DNA from: Emcibacteraceae bacterium
GTDB lineage: Bacteria > Pseudomonadota > Alphaproteobacteria > Sphingomonadales > Emcibacteraceae
Assembly: GCA_021774795.1 (NCBI GenBank)
Contig: JAJFIR010000042.1
Span: 1-64,000, forward strand
Reading direction: 5' to 3'
DNA: 64,000 bases
Of the stretch, positions 16,750 to 26,088 are shown piece by piece; within the stretch, counting starts at the first letter, position 1; the number at the start of each line of letters is the position of its first letter. The position numbers were made by a program, and so were the translations under genes. The notes under the pieces were generated by a model. The model was given only the letters and a program-made list of their open reading frames with translations. It was not told where the DNA came from and ran no database searches.

Positions 16750-17244
16750 CTAAAGTTCAAGTTCCTTTAATCTTAACAACCAATAATTACTTCCCTTAAA
16801 GATAACTTTTCTTGAACCTTCATCGACACCCATGGATAATAGTATTTGCAAACGCTCTTCAGGTAAATAATTTTCCATCCGCTCAGGCCACTCTATTAAG
16901 CTGATGGCCGTATCGAAACCATCTTCAAGCCCTAATTCTATGACATCTTTCGGGTTTTCAAGTCGGTATAAATCCGAATGCCACACAGATGGTGTGGTTA
17001 AGTCATCGACTGATGGTTCATAGATTTGAACCAAATTAAATGTCGGACTTGGCACGTCTTCTTTAAATCCCAACGCGTGAATTATTGCGCGACAAAATTC
17101 CGTCTTTCCTGCACCGAGATTCCCTTGAAAAGTTATGATATCACCGGTCTTTAAGATACCCGCTAATTTACCGGCAAGCACTTGACTGGCGGTCAAGTCA
17201 CATAAATAAAACTCTTTGATAATGTCTTTTAAAGGCATGTTCAT
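16750..17244 (-). CDS. tsaE: tRNA threonylcarbamoyladenosine biosynthesis ATPase TsaE
   Basis: P-loop ATPase that supports TsaB-TsaD in making t6A37 on ANN-decoding tRNAs; 164 residues, usual size. Walker A GNLGAGKTEFCRAII is near residue 42, followed by SPTFNLVQIYEP and LIEWPERM, both TsaE hallmarks. It lies between divL and the AmgK-MurU fusion, the standard alphaproteobacterial position, and its stop is one base from the next start. Two in-frame ATGs (17244 and 17238) are possible starts. Confidence 0.95.
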   Translation of the reverse strand: MNMPLKDIIKEFYLCDLTASQVLAGKLAGILKTGDIITFQGNLGAGKTEFCRAIIHALGFKEDVPSPTFNLVQIYEPSVDDLTTPSVWHSDLYRLENPKDVIELGLEDGFDTAISLIEWPERMENYLPEERLQILLSMGVDEGSRKVIFKGSNYWLLRLKELEL

Positions 17245-17251
17245 TCAATTG

Positions 17252-19768
17252 CTATACTTGCCCATCATCCACTGATAAATTACCGGGATCCGGGATTTTT
17301 TTGGGTAGCGTGCATATTATATCTGTACCAACATCAATCGTTGACACTACTTCAATGTTACCACCGTGTTTTTCGATAAATATTTTAACAAGTGAAAGAC
17401 CTAAACCCGTACCCTTATCTTTTTGGACATTGGAACCCGTGTAAAATTTCTCAAAAATATCGTCAATTTCCGACGTTTCAATACCAACACCGTTATCTTT
17501 AACGCTTATGAAATAATGGTCGGTGTCTTGCCAGGTTTTGAGAGCAATATTTCCTGAATCATTTGTGAATTTAACAGCGTTACTTAGCAAATTTGAAATA
17601 CAATGCTGGATACGTCTCTCATCGCCAGTAACAGTTTCTGGACCTTCGTCACAATCAACTTCTACTTGGAGTGATTTTTGTTTAATACGTTCATCCAGTT
17701 TCGTAACTACACCAGTGATAAGTTTGGGTAATTCAAATTCCGATGCTTCAATGGAAAGTCCCCCAGCTTCAATTACAGAAACATCGAGAATATCATTAAT
17801 AAGGTCAAGTAAGTAATCTGAGGCGCTTAGTATATTTCTCATATATTGATGTTGTACGTCATTTAAAGGACCTTGATACTCTTTCTCAAGAAGCTCCGCA
17901 AAGCCAAGCACACTATTTAAGGGATTTCGCAGTTCATATGACATATGAGCCAAGAAATCAGTTTTAATATTCTGTGCTTCTTCCAATGCCTCATTATGTT
18001 TGCGAAGTGAATATTCAACTCTGTAGCTATCTGTTACATCGATAAAGATAACGAGCACAGACCCGTCCGGCAAAGGCACAAGTGAATAATTTACGACGCG
18101 CTCGTTACTCAATTTAAACTGACCTGATGACGCTTCTTTTTTCACATCACCGCCGACAATAAGTTGTTGGAAACTCTGCTGCGTATCACTTGAACTAAAT
18201 AATTCTTCGCACTTATTCAAAACATCCATTGCATGGGGGTTTGTATCCAGAAATTCAGAAGATACTTGCCAGATGTCTATAAAACCATCGTTAAAAAGTT
18301 TCAATCTACCATCTACACCAAATACAGCTATACCTTCATGAAGATTATCAAGCGTTTCGCGCTGCACCGCAATTAATGTATTATATGAGCTCTCCAGCGC
18401 AAAATAATCGGTAACATCCTCATAAAAAACCAGCATTCCACCAAGAGGATGATGTTGCATCACCACCCTTAACGTTTTGCCATCCGGCAAATGTAACATG
18501 GACTCAACCGGATCATTAACCTCAGTATAAGCTTCAAGCTGCTTTTTCTTCCATTCGGGAAAGTTTGCCTGTTCCGGCAACTTCCGTGCTTCCCTTAATG
18601 CTTCTAATATTTCACCATAATGAGGATGGCTAAAAAGAAGGCTTTCCGGTAGCTTCCATAAACGCAAATATGATTTATTATAGTATTCAAGCCGCATATT
18701 GGAATCGAAAATGGCAACGGCACTAGAAAACTTGTCTAACGTTTCAGCATAAGATTCAGTGTGATCTGCCAAACTCCCTCTGGCTTCTTCCAGCTCTGTA
18801 ATATCCTGCGCATAGCCCAAAATAGCATCCGTTTGATCATCAATAGAGAACGGAATATTATGAAATTCCATCGAGCGGCGGTGACCATTAATCACCACAA
18901 AATGACTCTCCGAGCTTAGTTCATCCCGAACACTGACATCCTCTGCCATACTTCGCAAACTTACCCCCAGCGTGTTAATGGCCATTTCCTGGCCATTTTC
19001 TATAACTTTTTTAAATGTATCGCCATCTACTGCATCACGATAAGCTTTATTTACCCAGATTAGCTTAAGGTCATCGCCCCTGATCCATATAGGAAATTTT
19101 GCCTTATTAAGTGCATTTTCAAGCAACTTCGTCCGCTTGATATTTTCTTTAGATTCAAGCGTTTGATATCGCTGAATTTTTTCAGCAACCGTATTATCGC
19201 GTATCCACACCACGAAAAACCTGTCGCCAAAAGCTGTTGGCTTGATGCAATCCCCGGTAATCAACAAATGCATATTAAATTGATTAAGGTCTAAAGTTAA
19301 TGAGAAGTCAGCACCTGTTGATAATAAATTCTTCAAGTTGGCTTCAAACTTCGCTTGATCAATCATCGAAAATCTATTTTTTAGATCTTCTAAATCAACC
19401 GGGTAAGTTTCGTCTTCGAAGCAAATCTCTATAGCGGAACTCAAGATCATTTGACCTTTATCATCCCATAACAAAAAACTATCTTGTTTATGGGCAATCA
19501 TATCTTTCAAATAATCTTGGGTGGTTATCGCATTTTTTAGTCTGATTAATATCTTTTTTCGGTCCCAAAGCGCCCATATAAAAAACAAGAACGTGATGAA
19601 AAAGAACAAGAATAAAATTATCATGAACTGGTTATTTTGCTCCGAGCCAAAATCCACACCACCAATGATGCCTGCCTTTACAGACGAAAGGCAGACTACG
19701 TTGGTCGTTAGAGATAAAAATATCAGTTTGATGAATAAAATCAGGCGAATTTTAAAGGACCCCTTCAC
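17252..19768 (-). CDS. divL: DivL-like PAS sensor kinase with Tyr in place of the phospho-His
   Basis: Membrane-bound sensor-kinase homologue of 838 residues. A hydrophobic N-terminus, then a transmembrane segment (about residues 49-68, rich in Phe and Leu), several PAS-like repeats (about 90-575), a dimerisation helix and a HATPase domain with NLLSNAVKF, DNGVGI and GTGLGL. The H-box reads MSYELRNPL: Tyr611 replaces the autophosphorylated His, the hallmark of Caulobacter DivL, which controls CckA and the cell cycle. Synteny with tsaE and addBA agrees. The start is GTG. The terminator upstream separates it from ahcY, so it likely has its own promoter. Expected to act as a pseudokinase or regulator rather than a classical His kinase. 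Confidence 0.88.
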   Translation of the reverse strand: MKGSFKIRLILFIKLIFLSLTTNVVCLSSVKAGIIGGVDFGSEQNNQFMIILFLFFFITFLFFIWALWDRKKILIRLKNAITTQDYLKDMIAHKQDSFLLWDDKGQMILSSAIEICFEDETYPVDLEDLKNRFSMIDQAKFEANLKNLLSTGADFSLTLDLNQFNMHLLITGDCIKPTAFGDRFFVVWIRDNTVAEKIQRYQTLESKENIKRTKLLENALNKAKFPIWIRGDDLKLIWVNKAYRDAVDGDTFKKVIENGQEMAINTLGVSLRSMAEDVSVRDELSSESHFVVINGHRRSMEFHNIPFSIDDQTDAILGYAQDITELEEARGSLADHTESYAETLDKFSSAVAIFDSNMRLEYYNKSYLRLWKLPESLLFSHPHYGEILEALREARKLPEQANFPEWKKKQLEAYTEVNDPVESMLHLPDGKTLRVVMQHHPLGGMLVFYEDVTDYFALESSYNTLIAVQRETLDNLHEGIAVFGVDGRLKLFNDGFIDIWQVSSEFLDTNPHAMDVLNKCEELFSSSDTQQSFQQLIVGGDVKKEASSGQFKLSNERVVNYSLVPLPDGSVLVIFIDVTDSYRVEYSLRKHNEALEEAQNIKTDFLAHMSYELRNPLNSVLGFAELLEKEYQGPLNDVQHQYMRNILSASDYLLDLINDILDVSVIEAGGLSIEASEFELPKLITGVVTKLDERIKQKSLQVEVDCDEGPETVTGDERRIQHCISNLLSNAVKFTNDSGNIALKTWQDTDHYFISVKDNGVGIETSEIDDIFEKFYTGSNVQKDKGTGLGLSLVKIFIEKHGGNIEVVSTIDVGTDIICTLPKKIPDPGNLSVDDGQV

Positions 19769-19822
19769 GGATATTCTATACGCACTTATATCCTTTTAAA
19801 ATAACGACTTTAAGAGCAAAAG

Positions 19823-19864
19823 AAAAGCCCGATCATGATTAATAAATCATAATTCGGGCTTTTT
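19823..19864. terminator. Bidirectional terminator between ahcY and divL
   Basis: GCCCGA...TCGGGC with an inner ATGATT/AATCAT stem, flanked by AAAA on the left and TTTTT on the right. It ends ahcY transcription leftwards. Confidence 0.88.
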
Positions 19865-19882
19865 AAAATAATCTAAATTAAA

Positions 19883-21178
19883 TTAGTAGCGATAATGTTC
19901 CGGCTTAAACGGACCATTGGAACTTATACCAATATAGTCGGCTTGCTCTTCGTTAAGTTTTGTCAGCTTAACGCCAAGTTTATCAAGATGCAGTGAAGCT
20001 ACTTTTTCATCGAGATGTTTAGGAAGAACATAGACCTTATTTTCATAGTTTTCGTGACTATTGTATAGTTCCATTTGCGCCAAAACCTGATTGGTAAATG
20101 AAGCACTCATTACGAAGCTTGGATGTCCCGTGCCACACCCCAGGTTTACCAATCGTCCCTTTGCAAGAACAATTAGGCGTTTTCCGTCAGGGAATACCAC
20201 CTCGTCAACTTGTGGTTTAACTTCCTCCCACTGATAGTTTTCCAAGGCCGCAATTTGAATTTCTGAATCGAAATGCCCTATATTACATACGATAGCGCGG
20301 TCTTTCATGGCACGCATATGATCAATAGTGATAATGTCGAAATTCCCGGTACAGGTCACGAAAAGATCACCTAGCGATGCAGCATCATCCATTGTTACAA
20401 CTTCGTATCCTTCCATTGCAGCTTGCAACGCACAAATTGGGTCAATTTCGGTAATAAGAACCCGGGCACCTTGGCTGCGAAGTGACGCCGCTGATCCTTT
20501 GCCAACATCACCAAACCCGGCGACTACACAAACCTTACCGGCGATCATCACATCTGTCGCACGCTTAACACCATCCACGAGGCTTTCACGGCACCCATAA
20601 AGATTATCAAATTTCGACTTCGTAACACTATCATTGACGTTAATGGCAGGTACAGTAAGGCGTCCTTCTTTCTCCATTTGATAAAGACGAAGCACACCCG
20701 TGGTTGTTTCTTCTGAAATTCCTCTAATATCATCAAGAAGTTCTGGAAAATCATCATAAATCATAGCCGTTAAATCACCCCCATCATCGAGAATGACATT
20801 TGGGTGCCATCCATCCGGGCCGACAATCGTTTCACGTATACACCAGTTAAACTCTTCTTCGCTAAGGCCTTTCCACGCAAATACAGGAATTTTCGCGTCT
20901 GCCATAGCGGACGCCGCATGGTCTTGAGTGGAAAAGATATTGCATGAAGACCAGCGCACTTCCGCGCCCAACGCAGTTAATGTTTCCATCAAAACAGCTG
21001 TCTGGATCGTCATATGCAGACAACCAGCTATTCTTGCTCCAGCCAGTGGCTTTGATGTACCAAATTCATCGCGAAGCGCCATCAAACCAGGCATTTCAGT
21101 TTCGGCGATATTTATTTCGCGGCGCCCCCATTCAGCCAAGGAAATGTCGGCGACTTTATAGTCAGTAAATTCAGTCAT
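19883..21178 (-). CDS. ahcY: Adenosylhomocysteinase
   Basis: NAD-dependent hydrolysis of S-adenosylhomocysteine to homocysteine and adenosine in the activated-methyl cycle; 431 residues. Seen are the N-terminal [12 protein letters not shown], the substrate region HMTIQTAVL, the NAD-binding [11 protein letters not shown] and the C-terminal [11 protein letters not shown] followed by FKPEHYRY, the expected terminal motif. It lacks the roughly 40-residue insertion of longer bacterial forms. AGGATG precedes the ATG. A 149-base AT-rich gap separates it from HPr; I could not make out an SAH riboswitch there. Confidence 0.97.
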   Translation of the reverse strand: MTEFTDYKVADISLAEWGRREINIAETEMPGLMALRDEFGTSKPLAGARIAGCLHMTIQTAVLMETLTALGAEVRWSSCNIFSTQDHAASAMADAKIPVFAWKGLSEEEFNWCIRETIVGPDGWHPNVILDDGGDLTAMIYDDFPELLDDIRGISEETTTGVLRLYQMEKEGRLTVPAINVNDSVTKSKFDNLYGCRESLVDGVKRATDVMIAGKVCVVAGFGDVGKGSAASLRSQGARVLITEIDPICALQAAMEGYEVVTMDDAASLGDLFVTCTGNFDIITIDHMRAMKDRAIVCNIGHFDSEIQIAALENYQWEEVKPQVDEVVFPDGKRLIVLAKGRLVNLGCGTGHPSFVMSASFTNQVLAQMELYNSHENYENKVYVLPKHLDEKVASLHLDKLGVKLTKLNEEQADYIGISSNGPFKPEHYRY

Positions 21179-21327
21179 TGGAAAAGCATCCTTTAGATAT
21201 CATATATAAAAATTAGTATAAAAAAATTAAAACCTATATACCTGCCTAAGATAAAAATGGCAAGCATAAAGAAATCTTTATATATCTATATATGATGATA
21301 TTATTAAAATTTCGTAAAGTAATATGC

Positions 21328-21615
21328 TTAAATTTCTTCACCAAATTTATTGGATACCAGTAATTCTAATGCGTCCAGGAGTTTTTCTTTTTCATTTCCT
21401 TCACCAATGATAGTTATTTTCTCACCTATTCCAGCAGCCAACATCATTAACCCCATAATTGAAGTGCCGCAAACGGAGCTACCATCCTTGGAAACCTGCA
21501 CTGTGGCATCAAATTCACCGGCAGTCGTTACGAATTTTGCTGAGGCGCGCGCATGCAATCCTCGTTGATTACGAATAATTAGAGTTCGGCAATCGGTGCC
21601 TTTTTCTGAATTCAT
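21328..21615 (-). CDS. ptsH: HPr-family phosphocarrier protein
   Basis: Small phosphocarrier of an alphaproteobacterial regulatory PTS, 95 residues. H21 in RGLHARAS is the PEP-dependent phosphorylation site and S52 in GTSIMGLMML corresponds to the HprK-regulated Ser46 of classical HPr. Its ATG overlaps the EIIA stop as ATGA, so the two are translationally coupled. With hprK two genes upstream, Ser phosphorylation is expected. There is no PTS permease in the window, so a regulatory rather than sugar-transport role is inferred. Confidence 0.95.
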   Translation of the reverse strand: MNSEKGTDCRTLIIRNQRGLHARASAKFVTTAGEFDATVQVSKDGSSVCGTSIMGLMMLAAGIGEKITIIGEGNEKEKLLDALELLVSNKFGEEI

Positions 21616-22019
21616 GTATTCTCACCGGATAATACATGTGATGCAACATTGATATATTTTCGGCCAGACTCCTGTGCGGCGGTAACGGCTTCTTCCATGC
21701 TGCAAACGCGTCGTACACTCGCGAGTTTTATCAACATCGGCAAATTAATACCCGCTATTACTTCTACGTTAGTACTCTCCATGATAGAAATGGCCAAGTT
21801 TGAAGGTGTCCCACCAAACATATCAGTTAGTAAAATAACACCGCTACCTTCATCAACTTCCGAAACAGCATCCAGAATATCCTGACGGCGTTGTTCCATA
21901 TCATCGTCGGGACCAATGGATATCGCTAACAACGCAGATTGGGGGCCAACAACATGTTCCATGGCCGCTATAAATTCCTCCGCAAGCCTCCCGTGTGTTA
22001 CAACTACCATTCCAATCAT
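21612..22019 (-). CDS. PTS EIIA component, mannose family
   Basis: Cytoplasmic EIIA of the mannose superfamily, 135 residues, with the phospho-accepting H9 in VVVTHG, the LLTDMFGGTPSN signature and a hydrophobic INLPMLIKL stretch. There is no fused EIIB or membrane partner. In alphaproteobacteria this stand-alone EIIA lies between rapZ and HPr and accepts phosphate from HPr in a regulatory chain; its output is not established from sequence. AAAGGT precedes the ATG and the 3' end overlaps HPr. Confidence 0.93.
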   Translation of the reverse strand: MIGMVVVTHGRLAEEFIAAMEHVVGPQSALLAISIGPDDDMEQRRQDILDAVSEVDEGSGVILLTDMFGGTPSNLAISIMESTNVEVIAGINLPMLIKLASVRRVCSMEEAVTAAQESGRKYINVASHVLSGENT

Positions 22020-22090
22020 ATTTTTACCTTTTTTATTATTCAGCTAAGTATAACAATTATAATCTGTCTTGTAATCAAGAACAACGCAAT

Positions 22091-22996
22091 TCAAAGGGGT
22101 AATTCCCGATGATGTAAATTGACTTTAAAATTTTTTTCTTTCAATAAAGCAGAAAATTTTTCGGCGACGAAAACAGATCGATGCCGCCCACCTGTGCAGC
22201 CAAATGCGATGGTCAGGTAGGACTTGCCTTCCTTTTTATATTCGGGCAGCAATGATAGAATTAGTCCCGATATTTTATCCCAACTGCTGCCAAATATTGG
22301 ATCTTTTACGATATATTCACCGACTTTTTGATCTTTGCCAGTTCTATTCTTTAATAGTTCGTCGTAATGAGGATTACGTAAATACCTCATATCAAATACC
22401 AAATCGGCGTCACGCGGTAATCCTTTAGGGTAACCGAAAGAACATATTGAAATATTGAGACCTTCATCTTGATTCCTATCAAAATGTTGTGAAAGCATCC
22501 GCCGAAGATCATGGGGGCTTAGTTCAGAAGTATCAAAGACATAATCACTTTGCGCTTTAATCACTTGCATCATTTGGCGTTCACGGATAATGCCGTCGTT
22601 AACCGGCCGGTCTTTAGCAAGAGGATGTCGTCGCCGCGTTTTCGTGAAGCGCGACGTTAACATTTCATTGCTACTATCAAAATATAATATTTTAATTGAA
22701 ATGTTTTCCTGACTACGCAATTGGTTTAGAACGCCCGTTATCTTATCAGGTTGAAAGTTTCTTGTTCTCGCATCAATCCCGATTGCCAACGCAGGGTTTG
22801 CCCGGTCAGGATCATTTTTCATTGCAAGTTCAATAAGGCTGGACAGCAGGTTAATAGGCAAATTATCAATTGCTTCATAATCAATATCTTCTAACACACT
22901 TAATGCAGTAGATTTTCCCGCACCGGACATACCGGTTATGAGAAGAACATTTAATACAGGGTTTTTTCCGGTGATTACTGATTTATTCTTTGCCAT
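22091..22996 (-). CDS. rapZ: RNase adapter protein RapZ
   Basis: P-loop protein of about 301 residues. Walker A is TGMSGAGKST, followed by DYEAIDNLP, and the C-terminal half has SFGYPKGLP, DLVFDMRYLRNP and GCTGGRHRSV, all RapZ signatures. In E. coli RapZ directs RNase E to the GlmZ small RNA and so tunes glucosamine-6-phosphate synthase; in alphaproteobacteria the target is less clear, but it sits with hprK and PTS genes. The ATG at 22996, with TTGGA upstream, is preferred over an in-frame TTG at 23008. Confidence 0.93.
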   Translation of the reverse strand: MAKNKSVITGKNPVLNVLLITGMSGAGKSTALSVLEDIDYEAIDNLPINLLSSLIELAMKNDPDRANPALAIGIDARTRNFQPDKITGVLNQLRSQENISIKILYFDSSNEMLTSRFTKTRRRHPLAKDRPVNDGIIRERQMMQVIKAQSDYVFDTSELSPHDLRRMLSQHFDRNQDEGLNISICSFGYPKGLPRDADLVFDMRYLRNPHYDELLKNRTGKDQKVGEYIVKDPIFGSSWDKISGLILSLLPEYKKEGKSYLTIAFGCTGGRHRSVFVAEKFSALLKEKNFKVNLHHRELPL

Positions 22997-23093
22997 CACA
23001 TTGTCCAATAGATACCTTCTATAAAGTAAGCTTCAAAATAGTGGATATGTCAACGTTATTTAGAAATCCTATCAACGATAAGTCATTTATATA

Positions 23094-23498
23094 TTATTTT
23101 AGCGCCACTCTGATTTTTGCAACCGCTGAAACCGAGAAAGCATCAAATTCAAGCAAAGGAATCTGACATCCTTCTTGGTCGAAAATCTTATCAACGGGAA
23201 GCCTTTCTATCTTATCCCGATGAATGAGTTCGAGCGCCAGATGAAGTGTGGTATATTTTAAATAATCCATTTTAATCAGACCCACCCCTCTCACCTCTAT
23301 AAGTCCCTCAATATTGGGAACACAATGGGCGATTAATTGTCCTTTTTCACATTTTATCTCGACGTAGTCGTCAGAAATTAAAGTCGCGCCGTGGTCAATC
23401 AATCGCAATGCAAGATCGGATTTTCCGGAGTCCGAAGGCCCTAAAATTACGACTCCTTTACCATTGAAATCAACACATGTCGCATGGTGAAGTGTCAT
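23094..23498 (-). CDS. hprK: HPr kinase/phosphorylase, short alphaproteobacterial form
   Basis: 134 residues, corresponding only to the C-terminal catalytic domain of the roughly 310-residue Firmicutes enzyme, as usual in alphaproteobacteria. Walker A is GPSDSGKSDLA, then HGATLISDDYVEI, and the HprK signature EVRGVGLIKM is present. Expected to phosphorylate and dephosphorylate the Ser of HPr. ATG at 23498 with GAGGG upstream is preferred to TTG at 23513, which overlaps the chvG stop. It lies directly after chvG, linking the PTS branch to the envelope two-component system. Confidence 0.93.
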   Translation of the reverse strand: MTLHHATCVDFNGKGVVILGPSDSGKSDLALRLIDHGATLISDDYVEIKCEKGQLIAHCVPNIEGLIEVRGVGLIKMDYLKYTTLHLALELIHRDKIERLPVDKIFDQEGCQIPLLEFDAFSVSAVAKIRVALK

Positions 23499-23509
23499 TT
23501 TATTTACCC

Positions 23510-25165
23510 TCAATCATCTGTCAGTGGAAGTAAAACAGTGAAACAGGTGCCAACAATATTTTTTGATTTATCCATTTTATTCGCTGCAAATATTTCTCCG
23601 CCGTGGGCGTCAACAACCTGCTTACAAATATTTAAACCCAGTCCCGAATGCTTGCCGAACGCTTCACCCTTAGGTCGTTCCGAATAAAAACGGTCAAAAA
23701 TGCTTTCCAGCTTATCAATAGGTATACCCACACCTTCATCTTCAACAGTTAGTTCAACCATATTATTTTTACGCCTTAAATTAATAAGTATATTTCCATC
23801 TTTTTTTGAAAATGAAATAGCATTATCAACCAGATTTCGCACCACTTGTCCGAGCTGCCCCTCAAGGCCTCTAACAAAATAAGGTGCGGGTTTCCCGTCC
23901 TGGGATTTAAACCGACGTTTTTTAATATCTAGTATTAAGTTAGGCAAGTTATTTTTTTGCGTCGTAAGATAAATATCGACCAACGTTTCAAGAAGTGCCG
24001 TCATGTTCACCTTAGTCATCGACGCATTTGACATTTCCGCATCAAGCCTTGAAACATCAGAAATATCGGTTATCAGACGATCAAGTCGTTTTACATCATC
24101 ACCTATTATCTCTCTTAATTTTCTTCTATTATCTTCTGTCTTTGCATATTCCATTGTCTCAATAGCGCTACGCATTGATGTTAAGGGATTTTTTAATTCA
24201 TGTGCCACATCAGCGGCGAAGCTTGCTACAGCATCTATTTGCGTCGCCAATATATTCGTCATGTCTTTAAGTGATCGTGACAAGTCGCCAATCTCATCAT
24301 TTCGCGCTGAAAGATCCGGTATATCCGACTTTCCACCAAGACTGATATTATCAGCAGACCGCGCCAATTTAACAACAGGTCTAACGATTGTTTTGGCTAA
24401 AAACAAAGACATTAGCAACGTAATAAATAACGAAGCAAAAAAGAATTGAATGATCGTAAGTCGCACATCCTGTACCGCTGCATATATATCACCGGTATCA
24501 GCGGATAACATCAGTGCACCAAGAACCCTGCGAAATCTCTGGACAGGAACAGCAACCGTAATAATATCGCTTGCATCGTTCAGCCTTCTGATCCGGCTGC
24601 TTACTTCACCCTGGAGAGCTTCAAGTATCTCGGGATAGTCGGTAGCCGTTTCATTTTCAACTTCATGATATTCTTCAAGTTCATCTCGTTGTTGAAGTTT
24701 GTCCAGAAGGTTGGAGACTTCCGAATTAACTATTTCCCAAAAATTCTCAAATCCAAGTTGCCGTGGCATAGTATCAACTACTACGACATTATTAATTGCC
24801 AAATCTCTACTATCAATAAGCAATTCGTGGCTCACACCAAAGTAGCGAGTTCGAATATCTGTCACACCCACTAACCGGATGAGAATATTTTCCGCCGGCT
24901 CTAATAAAAGTTCAGTTGTATCAGTCCCCCCCGTGGCGGCTTCGCCCAGTGCTCCGGCCATAATATTTGCATCTTTGACCAGTTCTTCAATGCGCGATTG
25001 CAGCAATGTATTCTGAACTTGATCGACGTATAATATGCCGCCACCCAGAAAAATAAGCGCAAAAAGATTAACCGCCATAATGCGGATAGTCAGGGGAGAA
25101 ATTAATCTATTTTTTCTCTTGATATGATGCTTCTTAGCTTTCACTATACCTATATCCGACACCAT
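23510..25165 (-). CDS. chvG: Sensor histidine kinase ChvG
   Basis: Inner-membrane sensor of the ChvG-ChvI system that responds to acid or envelope stress in alphaproteobacteria; 551 residues. A transmembrane segment is at about residues 30-47, then a roughly 210-residue periplasmic domain, a second membrane segment ([17 protein letters not shown]), HAMP, the H-box [29 protein letters not shown] and GLGLNIC. The start shown is ATG at 25165, which overlaps chvI by 32 bases; a GTG at 25144 giving an 11-base overlap is also possible. The plus-strand frames inside it are shadows. Confidence 0.95.
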   Translation of the reverse strand: MVSDIGIVKAKKHHIKRKNRLISPLTIRIMAVNLFALIFLGGGILYVDQVQNTLLQSRIEELVKDANIMAGALGEAATGGTDTTELLLEPAENILIRLVGVTDIRTRYFGVSHELLIDSRDLAINNVVVVDTMPRQLGFENFWEIVNSEVSNLLDKLQQRDELEEYHEVENETATDYPEILEALQGEVSSRIRRLNDASDIITVAVPVQRFRRVLGALMLSADTGDIYAAVQDVRLTIIQFFFASLFITLLMSLFLAKTIVRPVVKLARSADNISLGGKSDIPDLSARNDEIGDLSRSLKDMTNILATQIDAVASFAADVAHELKNPLTSMRSAIETMEYAKTEDNRRKLREIIGDDVKRLDRLITDISDVSRLDAEMSNASMTKVNMTALLETLVDIYLTTQKNNLPNLILDIKKRRFKSQDGKPAPYFVRGLEGQLGQVVRNLVDNAISFSKKDGNILINLRRKNNMVELTVEDEGVGIPIDKLESIFDRFYSERPKGEAFGKHSGLGLNICKQVVDAHGGEIFAANKMDKSKNIVGTCFTVLLPLTDD

Positions 25166-25838
25166 AAAGTGTCTCTATTCCGTCAAATGTGTCATCTGCT
25201 TTGCGGAACTTTTTGCGAAGACGCTTAATATGACTGTCGATGGTACGGTCATCAACATATATATCGTCATTATAAGCAACATCCATCAATTGATCTCTGC
25301 TTTTCACGTGCCCAGGGTGCTGAACCAACGCCTGTAATATTAGAAATTCCGTGACCGTCAATTTGACATCATTACCGTCCCAATCACAAATATGGCGTAC
25401 TGGATCTATTTTTAAACGCCCCCGGATTATGATGCCACCATCGTCTTCATCATCTGATTTTACTTTTTTAATGGCTTCCATGCGTCGCAATATTGTTTTA
25501 ATGCGCTCAATCAACAAACGTTGGGAAAAGGGTTTTTTAATATAATCATCTGCGCCCATTTTAAGGCCCAGCATCTCATCAATCTCATCGTCTTTTGATG
25601 TAAGAAAGATCACTGGTAAAGATTGCTTCTCACGTAATCTTCTTAAAAGCTCCATACCATCCATTCGCGGCATTTTTATATCAAGTACGGCAAGATCACC
25701 GGGATTTTCGCTCATTCCTTCGAGCGCACTTGCTCCGTCTGTGAACGTTCGCACGTCAAACCCTTCACTTTCAAGAGCCATACTTACAGATGCCAGAATA
25801 TTTTGATCATCATCGACAAGAGTAATCATTGAAGCCAT
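25134..25838 (-). CDS. chvI: OmpR-family response regulator ChvI
   Basis: 234 residues: receiver domain with acidic pocket VDDD, phospho-acceptor D53 in VLDIKMP, Thr/Lys positions in FLTSKDD and DDYIKKPFS, then an OmpR-type winged helix ending in [12 protein letters not shown]. The gene is divergent from pckA across 250 bases, as in many alphaproteobacteria. Three GTnnCA-like hexamers about 10 bases apart lie 75-100 bases upstream and are candidate self-binding sites. It is the first gene of the chvI-chvG-hprK run. Confidence 0.96.
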   Translation of the reverse strand: MASMITLVDDDQNILASVSMALESEGFDVRTFTDGASALEGMSENPGDLAVLDIKMPRMDGMELLRRLREKQSLPVIFLTSKDDEIDEMLGLKMGADDYIKKPFSQRLLIERIKTILRRMEAIKKVKSDDEDDGGIIIRGRLKIDPVRHICDWDGNDVKLTVTEFLILQALVQHPGHVKSRDQLMDVAYNDDIYVDDRTIDSHIKRLRKKFRKADDTFDGIETLYGVGYRYSES

Positions 25839-25912
25839 TAGTTATTTTTCCTTTTTTGAGCGAATCTTAACCGAGGATATCACGTATTAATCCAAGAGTT
25901 CAAAAAAATTGC

Positions 25913-25938
25913 GTTACAAAAGTGTCATAAATGTGACA
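25913..25938. promoter_or_regulatory. Candidate ChvI operator between chvI and pckA
   Basis: Three direct hexamers on the plus strand, GTTACA (25913), GTGTCA (25922) and GTGACA (25933), start 9 and 11 bases apart, roughly one helical turn as expected for an OmpR-family regulator. The site is 75 bases upstream of chvI and 150 upstream of pckA. It could serve either gene. The assignment to ChvI is inference. Confidence 0.42.
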
Positions 25939-26088
25939 TTTTTCTCCTTATAAATCAACAGTTTGAAAAAATATTCAGAATGGATTTTCCTATGACGACA
26001 AAATCACTATTAATAATGCTTGGACATATGAATAAATAAACTAATGAATTAATGATCAAGAATCGTAATTCAGTAAAAAGGAAGTAAC

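Noticed and set aside
21179-21327. SAH riboswitch upstream of ahcY
   Set aside because: This gap is actually downstream of HPr and upstream of ahcY, as it should be, but it is plain AT-rich sequence with no G/C-rich stem arrangement that I could recognise.
24003-24449. 148-residue plus-strand open frame
   Set aside because: It is antisense to the chvG HAMP and kinase region, with Ser/Ile-rich shadow composition.
25134-25165. Programmed frameshift joining ChvI and ChvG
   Set aside because: Both are full-length with their own starts; a short overlap is normal for this operon.
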